From positions 78,501 to 142,500 of the forward strand of contig JAXCGZ010009483.1 in assembly GCA_037179515.1 (NCBI GenBank): 64,000 nt of DNA, given 5' to 3'. Below the pieces are notes generated by a model. The model ran no database searches and was not told the origin of the DNA. It saw nothing but the letters and a program-made list of their open reading frames with translations. Position 1 is the stretch's first letter. The number at the start of each line of letters is the position of its first letter. A program made the position numbers and the translations under genes. Shown here piece by piece: positions 1-51,592 of the stretch. The stretch comes from Halocaridina rubra (lineage: Eukaryota; Arthropoda; Malacostraca; Decapoda; Atyidae).

Positions 1-38770
<38,770 letters not shown>

Positions 38771-39720
38771 TCTTTAGAATGAATTATTGTTTATATTATG
38801 CTTTAAGAGAAAGACACCAAGTGCCACTCTTCTATTGAAAGAAACCATATTGGAATGAGTTTTGTATATAATTATACTAACAGCGAAGTTCTGGCTCGAA
38901 TATGTGAACTATGAGTTGTGCAAAACTATGAGCATTAGTATTTTATTGTTTTATTTTAAAGTAGCCCATAAAATTCTATTTGCTGGTAAATCGACTTATA
39001 TAGTGAGGATGATCGTGTGTGATTGAGGAATGGAGAAGTTTGATAGGTTTGAAATTATTACCTCTTGCAATTTAGTTTTTAGTCACATTAAGTTACCATT
39101 CACATCTTTTTCACATAGCCATATTTCCCATTTGACCCCTTTTCTTTAGTTGCCCTCCAGAGTTGCAGCTTTCAATGTGTCCCGTCTTCTCTCGTGTAAT
39201 ATGGCTCTGGTCATGAATTTAAAACAAATTAACTAGGCATAGAACTGTAGCAACTGTAACTCGTAGCAGTATCAAGAGGTTCAGATTTTTTCTATCATTA
39301 CTAGTAAGAATTCTGAAAAAAAAAGAACATGTATGGGAGCTTTTTACAGCTACTGATATTTTCTTTCTTAGTACTACTATATGTACCATAAAGTGTGTTA
39401 TTGATTGATACTTTTTCAATAGATAAATTGGTTAGAGCAATTCCTATTTAGAGATTAAAATTCAGAAACAATCCGGAATTTAACAGCCAATTAGTATTTA
39501 CTTATTATATTAGTGATATTTTCTTTACTGATAACTTATACCCTACATCTTTACACTTATTACAGGAGGGACAGGAAAGATATGGTTATTAAGCCAGATT
39601 TTTCTTTTTTTGCATGCATAATTTAATGAGTATTATGTGGGAGGTGAATATCCATATACTGCAACAGCTGCTTAATTACAGACTGACATGATTATTGGAA
39701 CACTGCAAGCATGTTATTTG
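38771..39720. other. RPRD1 3' flank: probable 3' UTR, no repeat recognised
   Basis: It directly follows the stop codon, with no AATAAA in the first kilobase. Part of it is presumably 3' UTR. Confidence 0.4.
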
Positions 39721-39890
39721 CCGTTTTATATGTCCATTAAACCCTATCATGGGGGATGAAAACTGACAGGTTGGAACTGAAGAATTAGGCTGGACTTCCT
39801 TCCAGATGCCTTGTGGTGGGCTCAATTGTCGGTCTGTCACTTCCAAAATCGAGTGCTGTATCCACTGCGCTGCCATGGTTCCCGAAACAC
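39721..39890 (-). repeat. SINE-A copy 13 (reverse)
   Basis: Reads tgaagaattaggctggactt then ccttccagatgcc, with the head inverse cactgcgctgccatggttcc. Confidence 0.7.
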
Positions 39891-40574
39891 TGCAACCGTG
39901 TAATCTTTGATAATTAGAATAGAGGAAGGAAAATTGGAAAATTTTACTGAGACATTTTTTCTTGAATGCACGAGTTTATGGTTATTGTACTTATAAAATA
40001 ATATGGTAATGACAGGTCTGATCCTTTCTTTAGATGTATTGAATCTTGTCTTGTTTAAGTATTACTGATGAGAAAGCAGTGTATATTATTTATTTGCCAA
40101 AAATGATTATGTAAATATTTAATATGTATTTTAATCCATTTCCACAGTCATTATTAACTTGTATGTAAACTCACAATGTAGCACTATTGCCAACTTAATT
40201 ATACACCCTTTTTCTGCATTTATGACTGGCTTCACCCTCATAACTATTTTACCCTCAGGTATTCTTGAATTATACAGTTGTTTTTTTTTTTTGTGACAAT
40301 TTCGTCAGTATGTTTATAAAAAAAAGTGTATGTATGATGAATTATGCTGTCAGCCGTACTTGGTTGTCGCAGATGCGTACTAATTTTATCGTCCAAATGT
40401 GTCATCAAATTCTCTTTAGTAAGAAAGTTCATTTTAAAGTAGAATAAGAATGTATACAGGCAGTATTATTCTTGGGCATATTTAATCCTCAATCTTTTAA
40501 TGCATGTATATTTCTCTAAATAATCTTTTGTCCTTATATAGAATTTTTTTTTTCCATAAAAGTTTTTTTTTTCT

Positions 40575-41370
40575 GATGTTTAATACTTTCATCTTTTCCT
40601 GAATCAGTTTAAAGTAGAACCTGTTTGATTTTTTTTTCCAAAAACTTAAATTTTTATCAGGTATTAGCTTAGTACTTTCATAATTTCCTAATTCGGTGTG
40701 AATAGAACCTGTTTCTTATACTTTAAAGAGATTAATAATATTGCAGACAATCAGATGTTGCTTAATGCTTTAATACTTTTCTAAATTAGTTTCAGGAGAA
40801 TCTTTTTATTTTGAAGAAGTTAAAAATGTTTCAGAACATCAAATAGTTGCTTAGTACTTTCATATTTTCATAAATCAGTTTCAATATAACCCTTTGTTTT
40901 ACTTTGAAAAGGTCAAGAATGTTTCAAACAATCAGATGGTTGCTTAACACAGTACTTTCCTACTTTCCTGAATCCGTTTTAGTAGAACCCTTTTCGTGTT
41001 GCTTCGAAAGTGTTAAGAATGTTTCACACAATCAGATAGTTACTTGATACTTTCATATTTCCTAAATATATTTAAGTAGAGCCTTTTTTGTTTTGCTTTG
41101 AAAGGATTAAGAATGTTTCAAAGAATCAGAAAATTGCTTAATGCTATCATACTTTTCAAAATAAATTTCAGCAGACATTTTGTTTTATTTTGATGAAGTT
41201 CATAATGTCTGTCTCAAGCACTTAGATGGTTGTTTAATACTTTCATACTCTCCTATGCCAGTTTCAATAGAACCAGTCAGATAGTTGCTTAATAATTTCA
41301 TACTTTCCTAAATCAGTTTCAGTAGAACCTTTATTTTACTTTGAAGAGATTAATAAAGTTTCAACTGATC
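40575..41370 (+). repeat. Degenerate minisatellite, about 105-bp unit x7-8
   Basis: Units share atcagatagttgcttaatac, tttcatactttcctaaatca, gtttcagtagaaccttt and gattaagaatgtttcaaaca. It may lie in the RPRD1 3' UTR. Confidence 0.85.
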
Positions 41371-41883
41371 AGTCGCTTGCAAATATCACTGCTCATACAA
41401 CTATAGTATCATCTGCATCACTTTGGTTGTGTTGTCGTTTGAATAATAATGGTACATTCATATATAATCCTAAAAGGATATTACTGTGTTATGTCATTTA
41501 AAAATATTAGGCAATATTTGTTCTGCAGTCAAGTGAAAATGTTATTAAATTATTTATGTATCATTGAACAGTCTACAGTATTTAGTTCTTCGTTCATACA
41601 ATTAGAAACCTGTTTGTAAAAGGAACCACACATACTCTCAGTGTTAATTGATTTCTCAATATTATCAACCAGATAATATGGAATATTATGATCTCTTTGT
41701 GTTAATTGTTACGTTTTAGTAACACAGTTAATTGGATATTTTACCTTAGAAGATTTTTGCTTGATTTTGCAAAACTTTTCATTACATTTATATGTATAAC
41801 ATATATAAAGATGGAAAATGTATGTATTGAATTAGAATTTTTTTTATTTCAAACATTTTGTAAGTTTGGTTCTTTGCACAAAG

Positions 41884-41905
41884 AATAAAGATAATTTTCA
41901 ATAAA
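41884..41905 (+). promoter_or_regulatory. Candidate polyadenylation signals for RPRD1
   Basis: Two AATAAA hexamers (41884-41889 and 41900-41905) lie close together about 3.1 kb after the RPRD1 stop. Other hexamers at 41160 and 41352 fall inside the minisatellite. If these are used, the 3' UTR contains a SINE and the minisatellite. Only RNA data could settle it. Confidence 0.3.
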
Positions 41906-43260
41906 CTGAATGATAATTTCATTGCTATATGTGTGTTGTAATGGTAAGATAATGTATTACAGTGAGTTGATATGTTACATACCAAAATATATGCTGTATT
42001 GTCTGTAAAATGTGCATATTTTGTATAGATTTGAATATAAGTGACCTTAAAGCAAATATTTACTTTTCATTTTTACCCTGGGCAGGGAGGAAATGTCCAG
42101 CATACTCACTGTGCATCGTATTTTCCTATATTTTATATGTAAGTATTATTCTCCATTATGGAGGTGAACACACAGATTGGAGCTGAGGAATTAAGACTTG
42201 ATGCCCTTCCTAGCACTTTATGGTGGGCTCAATCATGGGTCTTGTCACTTCCTGAGTTGAGTATTTTGTCAAGTTTGCTACTGAGATCCCCCTTATTTTG
42301 CTTTGCTTAAAGTAGCTAATTAGAACGAGGATGCAGATGCATGGTCAGATATCCTACTCTGAATGTATTGTTTTATTGTAAAGCAACATAAAGAATATTT
42401 GAAGGTTGGATGGGATTGGATCTGCCCCACTGCCTGCTTTCTTTTGGTTAAGGATATCTTGTTATATGAGGCAACTATTGATGTTGAGTAGTTGTAGTTG
42501 TTCCCTAAGCTTCTTTGAGTGGCAGCATCTATGTTGTGGGTCTACTCTTCAGCCCTGCAAATCAGAAGACACCGAGCATCTCAGCATAGGAGCAGCAAAA
42601 GAGGTCACTCTGTCTTAACCAACCCACGTCCCTCACAGGTCTTGAGAACCTGGGAGGGGCTTCAGTTACCCGGGTGATTACTGATATCAAGCACTCCATG
42701 GTGATGGGGAGAAGAATATCACTTTCATTCCCTACATATCATAAGGAGCAACTTAAAAGGACAGAAAAGTAATTAGCTAGCAAAGTCTCTCTCTCTGAAA
42801 AGTTTCTCCTTGCAACACCACGAGTAGAATAAGACATGACAGAAAAAGATAAGGCCCTGTTGCCGAAGTCTTTTGTTATGCTTTTGATCCAGTTTATGTA
42901 GAATTATGATTTATCTGCAGACGGTAAGTTAGACTGATAAACCCTCGTAATGGTTGTTATAAATTAACTTAAGTCATTCTGATACGGTATTGCTTATTAT
43001 AAATACATTACTGTACTTCTAATATATTATGCTTTTCCCAAAGTATGCAGGTTGATTATAACTTCTGTACCTAATGGATGGAATTCGAGAAAGCATTCTA
43101 TTTTTGTAAAAGAATGAGTATTGTATCATGTTTAATATAAATTAATTTGAGTATTATACTTAAATTTGTGCAATAAGATCTGTAAGAGTTTATTTCAAGT
43201 AGTTTGTAGCTTTCTGCTTCTTTTTAAGAACAGGATAGCCTGTTAATTAATAATTATATA
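41906..43260. other. Intergenic: a SINE-A copy, otherwise nothing recognised
   Basis: Apart from SINE-A copy 14 (42132-42290) no conserved frame or repeat was recognised. Confidence 0.4.
42132..42290 (-). repeat. SINE-A copy 14 (reverse)
   Basis: Reads ggagctgaggaattaagact, tgatgcccttcctagcactt, then a degraded head. Confidence 0.68.
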
Positions 43261-45237
43261 CAGTCGAACCTCCAACTACAAACGCTCCACAAACTTATCT
43301 AACTACGAATACAATTTTCGAACAAATTTTGAATCGACCCACGAACAATCCTCAAGGTACGAACGCACATATACACACATCGCACGGACGACTGTGTGTT
43401 TGCTCTCAGTTCTGCATTGATGCCCACACTGTGAAGATAGTTTGTTTTTTTGTTGTAGACTTCCAAAGTTTTTTTGCATTTTACTTTACATTTGCCCTCA
43501 TTATGTCTTCTAAGAAAGTGAAAAGTATTGGTAATAGTGGCGGCCTAAACGTATTATTGTGGAAACGAAAAAATAATAGCTAAACATGAGAACAGTGTCG
43601 TGTTTCTGATCTCACCATGAAGTATGACATGGCAAAATCGACAATATATACTAATTTAAAGAATAAAGAGGCCTTAATGGCGGCTAATGTAGCAAAAGGA
43701 GTGACTATTTTAATGAAGCATAGGTCTCAAATTGTAAAAGGAAGAAAAATTATTGTTAGTTAGGATAAATGAAAAAGATCTTGCTGGAGATAGTGTTGGT
43801 AAGGCTATAATATGCGTGAAGGCTCTACAGTTACTCCATGATTTATTAATGAACACTCCGAGTTCTAGTGCTGCTAAAATTGATGAATTTAAAGCAAGGA
43901 GAGGGTGGTTTGAAAAATTTAATTGACGAACTGGAATTCATGGTGTTGTTAGGCATGGAGAGGTGGCTAGTTCAGACCAAAAGGCAGCAGATGCCCATGT
44001 GCTAGAATTCGCTAAATTTATCGAAAGTGAATATAATACTTTATTTCCATTTCAATACAATGGGTATTCGTCAGCCAGGGTAAGCCCCAACCCCCACTGT
44101 GGTGTCCACCCACAGCAGTTCCTGCCAGTAAACAGCTTAAACTCTCGGTCTTGGACGGGAACCGATCTTTCGACCTCATGAATGCGAAGCCAGCGCGTTA
44201 CCACTGTACTAGCCAGTACAGCAAGTTTTTAACTGTGATGAAACAGGACTATTTTGGAAAAAAATGTAGAAGGACCTACATAACCCAAGAGGAGAAGACA
44301 TTGTCTGGCCACAAACCAATGAAGGACAGGCTTACACTTTTATTGTTCACTAATGCAAGTGGGGATTGCAAGATTAAGCCTCTTAGTCTACCACTGAAAA
44401 TCTGCCTTTTTTAAGCGCAATAATGTGTTGAAGGCTAGACTTCTGGTAATGTGAAGGTTGATTACAAGGCTTGGGTAACACGTATCCTTTTCATAGAATG
44501 GTTGATTGAAATTTTTTGCGCCATCTGTCAAGCAATATCTTGAAAAAGGTTTGCCCCTTAAGTGTCTTCTGGTAATGGACAACTCCTGCCCATCCTCCAG
44601 GTTTGAAAGAAGACCTCGATAAAAGTCAAGTTTCTGCCTCCAAACACCACTCCTCTCCTCCAGCCCATGGACCAGCAAGTCATATATAATTTTAAGAACT
44701 ATATACGAAGGGGGTTTTTTTTCCAGGTGTTTCCAGGTCACCAACGACGTGGATTTGACCCTGCGTGAATTCTGGAAAGACCACTTCAATATCCTCCACT
44801 GCATAGGCCTCATTGACAAGGCATGGAAAGAGGTCCCTTACCGCACGTTGCAGTCCACTTGGAGGAAACTTTGGCTAAGTTGTGTGGCTGATAGAGACTT
44901 CGAAGGTTTCAAGGAGGAGACATCTAGCAATATAATGAACAAGATTGTGGCTACAGGCAAAAGCTTGGGCTTGGAGGTCAACGAGGAGGATGTGGAGGAG
45001 CTGGTGGAAGACCACAAACAAGAACTCGCCACCCAAGAGCTGACTGAATTGCAACGTGAACAGGTGAAGACTATTCAAGAGGAACAGTCAGTGGAGGAGG
45101 AGGAGGAGAGGGTAAAGGTTTCAAGTGAAATGTTAAAAGAAATTTTTGATAAGTGGAGTGATGAGCAGGCTTTCAGTGAGAGTCATCACCAGGACAAAAC
45201 TGTGAGCAACAGAGCAGTCAACGTGTACCGTTTGTGA
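43261..45237 (+). pseudogene. Tigger/pogo transposon and transposase pseudogene (copy C), split by a SINE
   Basis: It starts at a Tigger-like terminus after TA (cagtcgaacctccaactaca). An ATG at 43504 opens MSSKKVKSIGNSGG; the frame soon breaks. Readable parts are MKYDMAKSTI, ARRGWFEKF, HGVVRHGEVASSDQKAADAH, then a SINE, QQVFNCDETGLFWKKM, RTYITQEEKTLSGHK, DRLTLLLFTNASGDCKIK and CLLVMDN. A 162-codon tail follows (VDLTLREFWKDHFNI, EGFKEETSSNIMNKIV, ELQREQVKTIQEEQ). The tail matches the fragment at 13611-14340, so both belong to one subfamily, distinct from copies A and B. Confidence 0.87.
44037..44222 (-). repeat. SINE-C copy 2 (reverse), inserted in Tigger copy C
   Basis: The inverse of the SINE at 36930. 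The tail tactttatttccatttcaat is at the left. The body has ggtaagccccaacccccact and agcttaaactctcggtcttg. The head (gcgaagccagcgcgttacca) is at the right. It is antisense to the transposase, as in copy B. Confidence 0.85.
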
Positions 45238-45239
45238 CT

Positions 45240-45490
45240 TGGTTAAGATGCACCAGGCGAATAGTTGATCTCATCAGGGAGTGTTCCTTCTGCCAGAAAG
45301 CCTCGCCATACCCACTGCTCCACTACATCCTTGAATGTGAAGTCTTTTCTGGAATTTGATGGAGACTGGTGCCCCTGCAACATCCAGCATCGATCCCAAT
45401 GCCCTTCATGTTCCTAGCTCCATAATCAGAATAGCAACAAATAACTTCATGGACAGCCTACTGAACATCATCAGTCAGTACCCTCCGCCC
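45240..45490 (+). pseudogene. Non-LTR retroelement 3' fragment with a CX2CX9HX4C motif
   Basis: One frame reads RIVDLIRECSFC, then PLLHYILEC, a C-C-H-C pattern typical of the C-terminus of several non-LTR element proteins. Stops follow quickly. No reverse-transcriptase motif is present. Confidence 0.5.
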
Positions 45491-45906
45491 AGATAACTTT
45501 GCAACAACTCCTACTCATCGCTAAAACATGAGCTCAAGAGGTTGAGAACCAATTCCTCAATTATCCATTGCAACTAAAAGAATATAGTTTTGATCAAAAC
45601 TAGTAACCCTGAGCTGAGCACATATGTTTTCTCCTATCTTTACAGATTGAAACAACCCACCTGCAGGCCTGAAGGTAAGGCCCGGTCACCCTCATGGGTG
45701 GATATCATCTTACTAATTGAGGGTATGAAATTGCCAAGGCCATTCCTTAAAAACTCTGCTCTTTGATCCCAGTGGAAACCAGAGCATAGTTTTAGTGAAC
45801 ATGTTCTATTCTGGTCATTTCCCGAGATTGCCTCAGGGTATTTGTGATAGCAGCTAAGAAGTCAAACTATAATTAACTACAATAAGTAAGTGTTACATTA
45901 GTTATG

Positions 45907-46083
45907 AGGAGCCGCAGTAGTGCAGTGGTTAAAGCACTAAACTCGGGAACTGACAAACTTGCTATCGATCCCACCAAGGGTTGTTATGGAGTGCATCCAA
46001 CCTTAATCCTTCAGCGCCAGCCTGCCTGTGTCCACTCCCATAATGGGCATTAATAGTGACACATAATATGGCAAACAACAACT
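45907..46083 (+). repeat. SINE-A copy 15
   Basis: The head is well kept: ccgcagtagtgcagtggtta, then tgctatcgatcccaccaagg. The body is gagtgcatccaaccttaatc and the tail ataatgggcattaatagtga. Confidence 0.78.
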
Positions 46084-47135
46084 TTCTGAAGTTAATGAAA
46101 ATTATTAATGTCTGGGGAAGCAATCCAGCTCATATTAGTGCCAGCCTGAAACCCAGGCCAATGGAAGAGGTTGGTTTAAGGATGGGCGTCCGCCTATAAA
46201 TTGCCTTAAAACCAACTCGAGTCTAAAAGAAAATAGAAACAGCGATCCCATACGAACATAAGAAAAGCTTCTGATAAATGAGAAGACTTCCTAAGGTTAA
46301 GAAATATTCTGTATTGTAGAATGAAACGCAAAACATGTCAATCATGTAATTTAATATTTTATATTTTCGTTGCGAAAGGCATCCTGCTTTGAATAGCCAT
46401 TATCAAACATGTTAAGACTACATTTTCCGATGACTAAGACCATTTTTTTTTTTCATTATTCTCTTAATTAATAACTGTAATGTGTGTAGCTGAGAACTCC
46501 CCACACACTAATCAATTAATCCTTAGTGTTACTACATTCTATCTTTATGTCTTAAAAGCAACCTGGGATCAGATAGCGACCCCCTAAACATGGAATAGCC
46601 CAAGTAAATCGTCAAGGATCTTAACCTATCCTAACCTAACAATGTATGGGGTTATTTAATATTTAAGGGGTCGCTAATCTTCACCTGATCCGCAACCTGA
46701 CTCCCCGAGGAAACCCCAGACTCAAGTCCTATTGGTAATCGCCCTTCATTATCTTGCTTCATTTCCTTTCTAACAGTTTTAAGGTCATATGCGCATTACA
46801 TTTATCATCATTGCCACATATATTCTTTAAAAATAGCGGAGCTGTTTTGGTAATAACAATGGAGGAAATTTCATAAGTTTGCTAAATGTGTTTTTGTTTA
46901 TTTTTAATATGAATAATCGGTTAAACTTTCTTTACCTGTTCATATTTATTCATGCAAAAACTCTACATTTAATTAGCTAACTTTGTATAGTATCGATGTG
47001 TGACATGTACGAAATGACATATTCTAATTTTTAGATGAAAGACGATTCAAGGACAAATTGGTCGAGTTCATTGAGAGATCGTAAAATTCCTTAATGTTAA
47101 TTAACTTAATTTGGTCCTTACTTCATCTTCTTCTG

Positions 47136-47136
<1 letters not shown>
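46084..47136. other. Intergenic: nothing recognised
   Basis: Short TAACC-like runs near 46632 (cctatcctaacctaac), otherwise unique-looking. Confidence 0.4.

Positions 47137-47191
<55 letters not shown>
47137..47191. repeat. (TTA)n microsatellite, about 55 bp
   Basis: Uninterrupted trinucleotide array. Confidence 0.97.
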
Positions 47192-47193
<2 letters not shown>

Positions 47194-47877
47194 TATGCCC
47201 TCTTCTTTGAATCAAGTGGCTTATCAGAAAAGCAGTCGGAAGTTACGTATTGATTCCCAAAGCAACGGAAGCTCTTGGCTCTCTGCCACCGCCAGAAGGA
47301 AAAGGGTTATTTCCTTGAATTGTATTTTCCCCTAATTCTTGAACTCTTCCCCCCCCCAAAAAAAAAAATCCACATGCTTTCCATTTTCAGCTGATATTCT
47401 CTCATTTTTTTAATTCCATAAAGAAAAAACAATACATTTGTATTGCATGCAGATAAACTGGAGGTCCGGTGAGGCTTCACAATCTTTGTTTCAAGTAATT
47501 ATCTTCTCAAAGTGCTGGTTGCTAATTGACGTATATCGTCACTGCTGTGCCAGTGGCGCCGGAACTCGGGAATATAGTAAGAGTCCTTCGCCTCAGTAGG
47601 GACTGAACCGGCAAAGGCAAAAGGCGGAGATTTAAAGACTTTCAAGAAAGCTCAAAGGTTTGTAAGGTGACAAAATTAGCAAATAATTTTTCAAACAACA
47701 TTATATACTTTATTTTGGTTGTTGAATGTTTGTTATTTTTTAAGACAATGTTACATACATTTTGGTTGTCAGTAAGACTTGTGCTCAAAGGTTACTCCAA
47801 ATCATCTACAAGTTTGACTGATGCGTATTACTTATACGAGTAACAAGAGTGATATTTATTTGTAAGCGTCACAATTA
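47192..47877. other. Intergenic: nothing recognised
   Basis: No conserved frame or shared repeat. Confidence 0.4.
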
Positions 47878-47962
47878 GTCTTGGCGCGGGATCGAACACG
47901 TGGTAGTCTGCTTTGTCACCCCGATTCACTCTCTCTACCATTAAGCTACTTCGGAGCTCATC
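47878..47962 (-). repeat. tRNA-derived SINE-like head (reverse)
   Basis: On the minus strand: cgaagtagcttaatggtaga, then cacgtgttcgatcccgcgcc. The two boxes are tRNA-like, but the would-be acceptor ends do not pair, so it is not called as a tRNA gene. Confidence 0.6.
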
Positions 47963-48461
47963 AATTTGTGATATATATGACGATAAAATTTAAGATGTAG
48001 GTGTGTCCTTATCAGTATATGAGCAAATATTAATCAATTTATGTAAGTTTTCATGCATCACATTTCAAGAATGGATTGTGGAATAAAACAAGACATACAC
48101 AAAATTTCTAGAACGTCATTTTCAAGTGCAAGAGTGACTGAACTATCGATAATGCGATGTTTGTTGGCCAACTTTTGTTTTACTTATATGTTTGTTTTAT
48201 ATTCTGTACCGTATTTTATTTTTATTTTTGTATTATAGCCCGAAACTCAAGTGCAGAATTATTCCAAAATAAAACATTTAAATTGTAACTGACTGATAAT
48301 TTAAGTCATTTCTCTTTTTACTTCGTTACATTAGTCATGCATTTTTTTCTTCTTTTCTTTTTACTTTCTTCAAACTTAAGACAGTCAGTAAGTTCAAAAT
48401 TAATGTCAATCACACCAGATTTTAGCACTTTCGTTCTTGTATTGTAAGTTCTACGTATTAT

Positions 48462-48608
48462 GTATCACTAGTCTCAATCATAGGGACACAGACTGGGGTT
48501 AGGGGAATGACGGCTGAATGTCTTTCCTAACGTCCCTCGGTGGACTCAATCGCGGGTCTATCACCTCCCGAGTCAAGTATTCAAACCATTATACTACCGC
48601 GGTTCCGT
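48462..48608 (-). repeat. SINE-A copy 16 (reverse)
   Basis: The head inverse is clear: tcaatcgcgggtctatcacc, then attatactaccgcggttccg. A (TA)n tract follows 34 bp later. Confidence 0.72.
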
Positions 48609-48633
48609 CGTTTCTGTATCATAGGTTGGAAAA

Positions 48634-48641
<8 letters not shown>

Positions 48642-48722
<81 letters not shown>
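48642..48722. repeat. (TA)n microsatellite, about 81 bp
   Basis: Preceded by a short poly-A run. Confidence 0.98.
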
Positions 48723-48726
<4 letters not shown>

Positions 48727-49343
48727 ATCATAATTTTATTTGTTCATTTGTTCAAATGAACTTGCACACGGTATTTTAATTAATTAATTGTCAATTTATA
48801 ACAATTTTAAATGATTTTACTTCATATGAATTTATTTTAACAAATGTTAAATTTTTCATACAGCTAATTACTCACTCATTATTTTTCTTTTTCTTTTATA
48901 TGAGCTTAAACTTTACGAATCTTCCTCAGACAATTTAGCTGGTAACAACCCTCTATGGGCGAAGGTTGTGTGAGACACGATGGCTTCCCATCGGTGTAAA
49001 TTCCTTGTTAGTATTTTCATATTCACTTTATTTAGGCCTTATGGGCATCTCTAGCTTGTAATTTTTTTTTTACTCTTAAGCCATTTAAATTATGTAATTG
49101 CGGTAATATGAGAATAATAATTTTATATTTTAGTCTAGTGTTCTCGGTGTGTAGCGTGAGTCTGACATGTGACATTCCAAAAATCAGAATTTCCTATATT
49201 TACCAGTGGTTTCATGTCGGTAATTAGTATTGTGCTCATTGACAATGATTATTTATGGCAGTGTACTTCGCTCTTCCCAATTATATGGACTTCATATCCA
49301 GACAAAATATTCCTTGGTAACCAAGTTGTTTGCCGTGCTCTGG
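48723..49343. other. Intergenic: nothing recognised
   Basis: AT-rich without shared repeats. Confidence 0.4.
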
Positions 49344-49497
49344 GGTCACTGTGAATCCCCATATTCAAGTGATCGTTGGCACAGGCAGGATGGAGGTTGA
49401 GAATTAGTACTGGATGCCCTTTTTGACGCTCTGGTGAGCTCAAATATGGGTTTGTCACTTCCTGAGATGAACGCTCTAGCCACTGCGCTACAGCGAA
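49344..49497 (-). repeat. SINE-A copy 17 (reverse)
   Basis: Reads ggtcactgtgaatccccata, actggatgccctttttgacg, then cactgcgctacagcg. Confidence 0.7.
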
Positions 49498-50364
49498 CGC
49501 CTTTAATGGGTAATTAAGTACCATTTACATAATGCGCTAATAGTTATATCCACATGCCCTCATACACGCAGATAGAATAGGTTTTTTTTGGTAAATATTT
49601 ACGTTCACACCCCACATTGAATTAAATTAAAATATATTTAAAAAAGAAATAAAAAAAAATCAATTACCAACTCGCTTTTTAACTATGGGTGAACTAATTT
49701 GGCCTAAACTTACATAATATAATAATGATATTTTTATATTTATTATGGTATGTTGTCTGTCACCATATTTGTAATATGCCTAATCAGATACTGATGCACC
49801 ATGATCCGTTCCAATGCTGGGTGGAATATCCAAACCAAGCTAATGAGAATGCGCTCTGTAAAGGAAAACTAAGTAATCAAGTAAACGTAGGTTAGTTACA
49901 ACTTTAACGTAGGGTTAGGTAATGAATAGAATCGAACCACAGGGTAAGTACAAGGTGTACCATTATAGCATGAGATCTATTGTCAGTGTTCTATTACAGT
50001 ATGCCTCTGTTAAGTTTATAACCTAACCCGCGGCTATATTAATCTGTAATTACCCTGTTGTTTGGTGACTAAGGTACTGTATATTGTTTCTGTGTAGTGC
50101 GTGGTCTGATCAATTTCCAAGTTAGGGGTGTACATGTTGGCTCACAGCACCAAGTGAAATGAAATTGCATATTACTGAAAAACATCTGAAGCAAATAAAA
50201 TACAATTATGTCAATTATCAGCTTGGTTTTTAACTTAGGGTTAACTGACATAGCCATTCCTAATCTAATAAGTAATTTCATGAGACTTTTCCAAGTGTGG
50301 GACTATGTGATTATACAGTATTCTCAATCCAGAGATCGAAATGAATATACACAAAGGTAAAGGT
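49498..50364. other. Intergenic: nothing recognised
   Basis: Contains a gtagggttaggtaatg run; no gene or repeat family was recognised. Confidence 0.4.
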
Positions 50365-50806
50365 CCAGTATAACTCTGCCGCCTTAATTTTGGTCTATTT
50401 TCTTCCAAACCTGCACAAAACCCTTTGTATTCATATAATACATTAGTAAAAGGTGGCGGACAAATGCCACCTACCCTCTTCAATAATAATAATAATAATA
50501 ATAACACAAACAATCTAGGAAAAAATTTACACCTTGTAAAAAAATCCCTTGTCAAACCTGGGAAAATCCCTAACTCACGTAACACTGTAAGGCATTTAAC
50601 GAAACCTATACTGACCCCCTAAGCCCGTGCTTTACACGGCATTCATGAGCCAGAATTAAGGCATTTAAAGAAAATTATACTGACCCCCTAAGCCCGTGCT
50701 TTAGCTAACCTGCTTTTGTCCACCACTTTATGCTGATGTATTATATGTCTACAAAGGGTTTTGAAGAAAATAGACCAAAATTAAGGCGCCAGAGTTATGC
50801 TGGACA
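50365..50806. mobile_element. Foldback MITE with about 100-bp inverted arms
   Basis: The left arm (about 50367-50470) contains tccagtataactctgccgcc and ttaattttggtctattttct. The right arm (about 50712-50804) is its inverse (aagaaaatagaccaaaatta, cgccagagttatgctgga). The spacer holds an (AAT)n run (50481-50504) and a tandem duplication of ctgaccccctaagcccgtgc. It has no coding capacity. Confidence 0.8.
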
Positions 50807-51445
50807 TCAACCTACAGAAAACTGAAATATATGCAAAGATAACTAAATAGCAATAATATTAACCAAACTCACCTAATAATAAATTTCAGGAGCTTTATTC
50901 CAAACCGAGGGTGTGTATGTTTACCTTCCTAGCACAGTGAAAGAAAATAAATATTAATAATTTTAATTATTTTCACATTTCTTAATTGGGGGCGAAAGAC
51001 CCTACTACCCAACCAATCCTAACCTAATATGATAATTAATATTATGAGATATATTTGTCTAACCGGGAGTCAAAAAATAAATATGTACCAGGATACTTAA
51101 TAAAATCTTTCATCACATTCTCTAGTAACTGGAGATAAAGTTCTTCAAACTTCATGCCAAATATTGTAAGGAATTAATATGTGTTTACTTTCACATCCCC
51201 CACAAAGTGGAGCAAGAAAGTTATATTTTAACTCAATATAGAATTATATTGAGACGTTTATCCTTTCCAACACCATTATTGCAAATTGATTATACATGAG
51301 GTATGTAGACGATTCTTCATAAGTTCTATAACATATGTATTCATTGTTACAGTCTGTATTCTTTAACAAACGTGACTTTTTATGGTGGAGGGAGCAGCAT
51401 ATTTTCATTAAGAATCCAAAATTTTATTGTTGCTGTTTAGCATTT
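50807..51445. other. Intergenic: nothing recognised
   Basis: AT-rich without shared repeats. Confidence 0.4.
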
Positions 51446-51592
51446 AATGTGTCATTATTTAACGTCATTCGAATGGGGGTAGACACAGACAGGTTGGAGC
51501 TTAGGAGTTAAGGCATACTCTTCATACCATCCTGCTCTGGGCTCAAACACAGGTTTTTTTATTTCCCAAGTCAAGTGCTCTAACCTGAATGC
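51446..51592 (-). repeat. SINE-A copy 18 (reverse)
   Basis: Reads gacacagacaggttggagct and taggagttaaggcatactct; the head is degraded. Confidence 0.65.

Noticed and set aside
47878..47962. A possible tRNA gene on the minus strand, and similar A/B-box pairs at 3869, 17448, 29266 and 36930
   Set aside because: The acceptor arms do not pair and the boxes belong to dispersed tRNA-derived SINEs.
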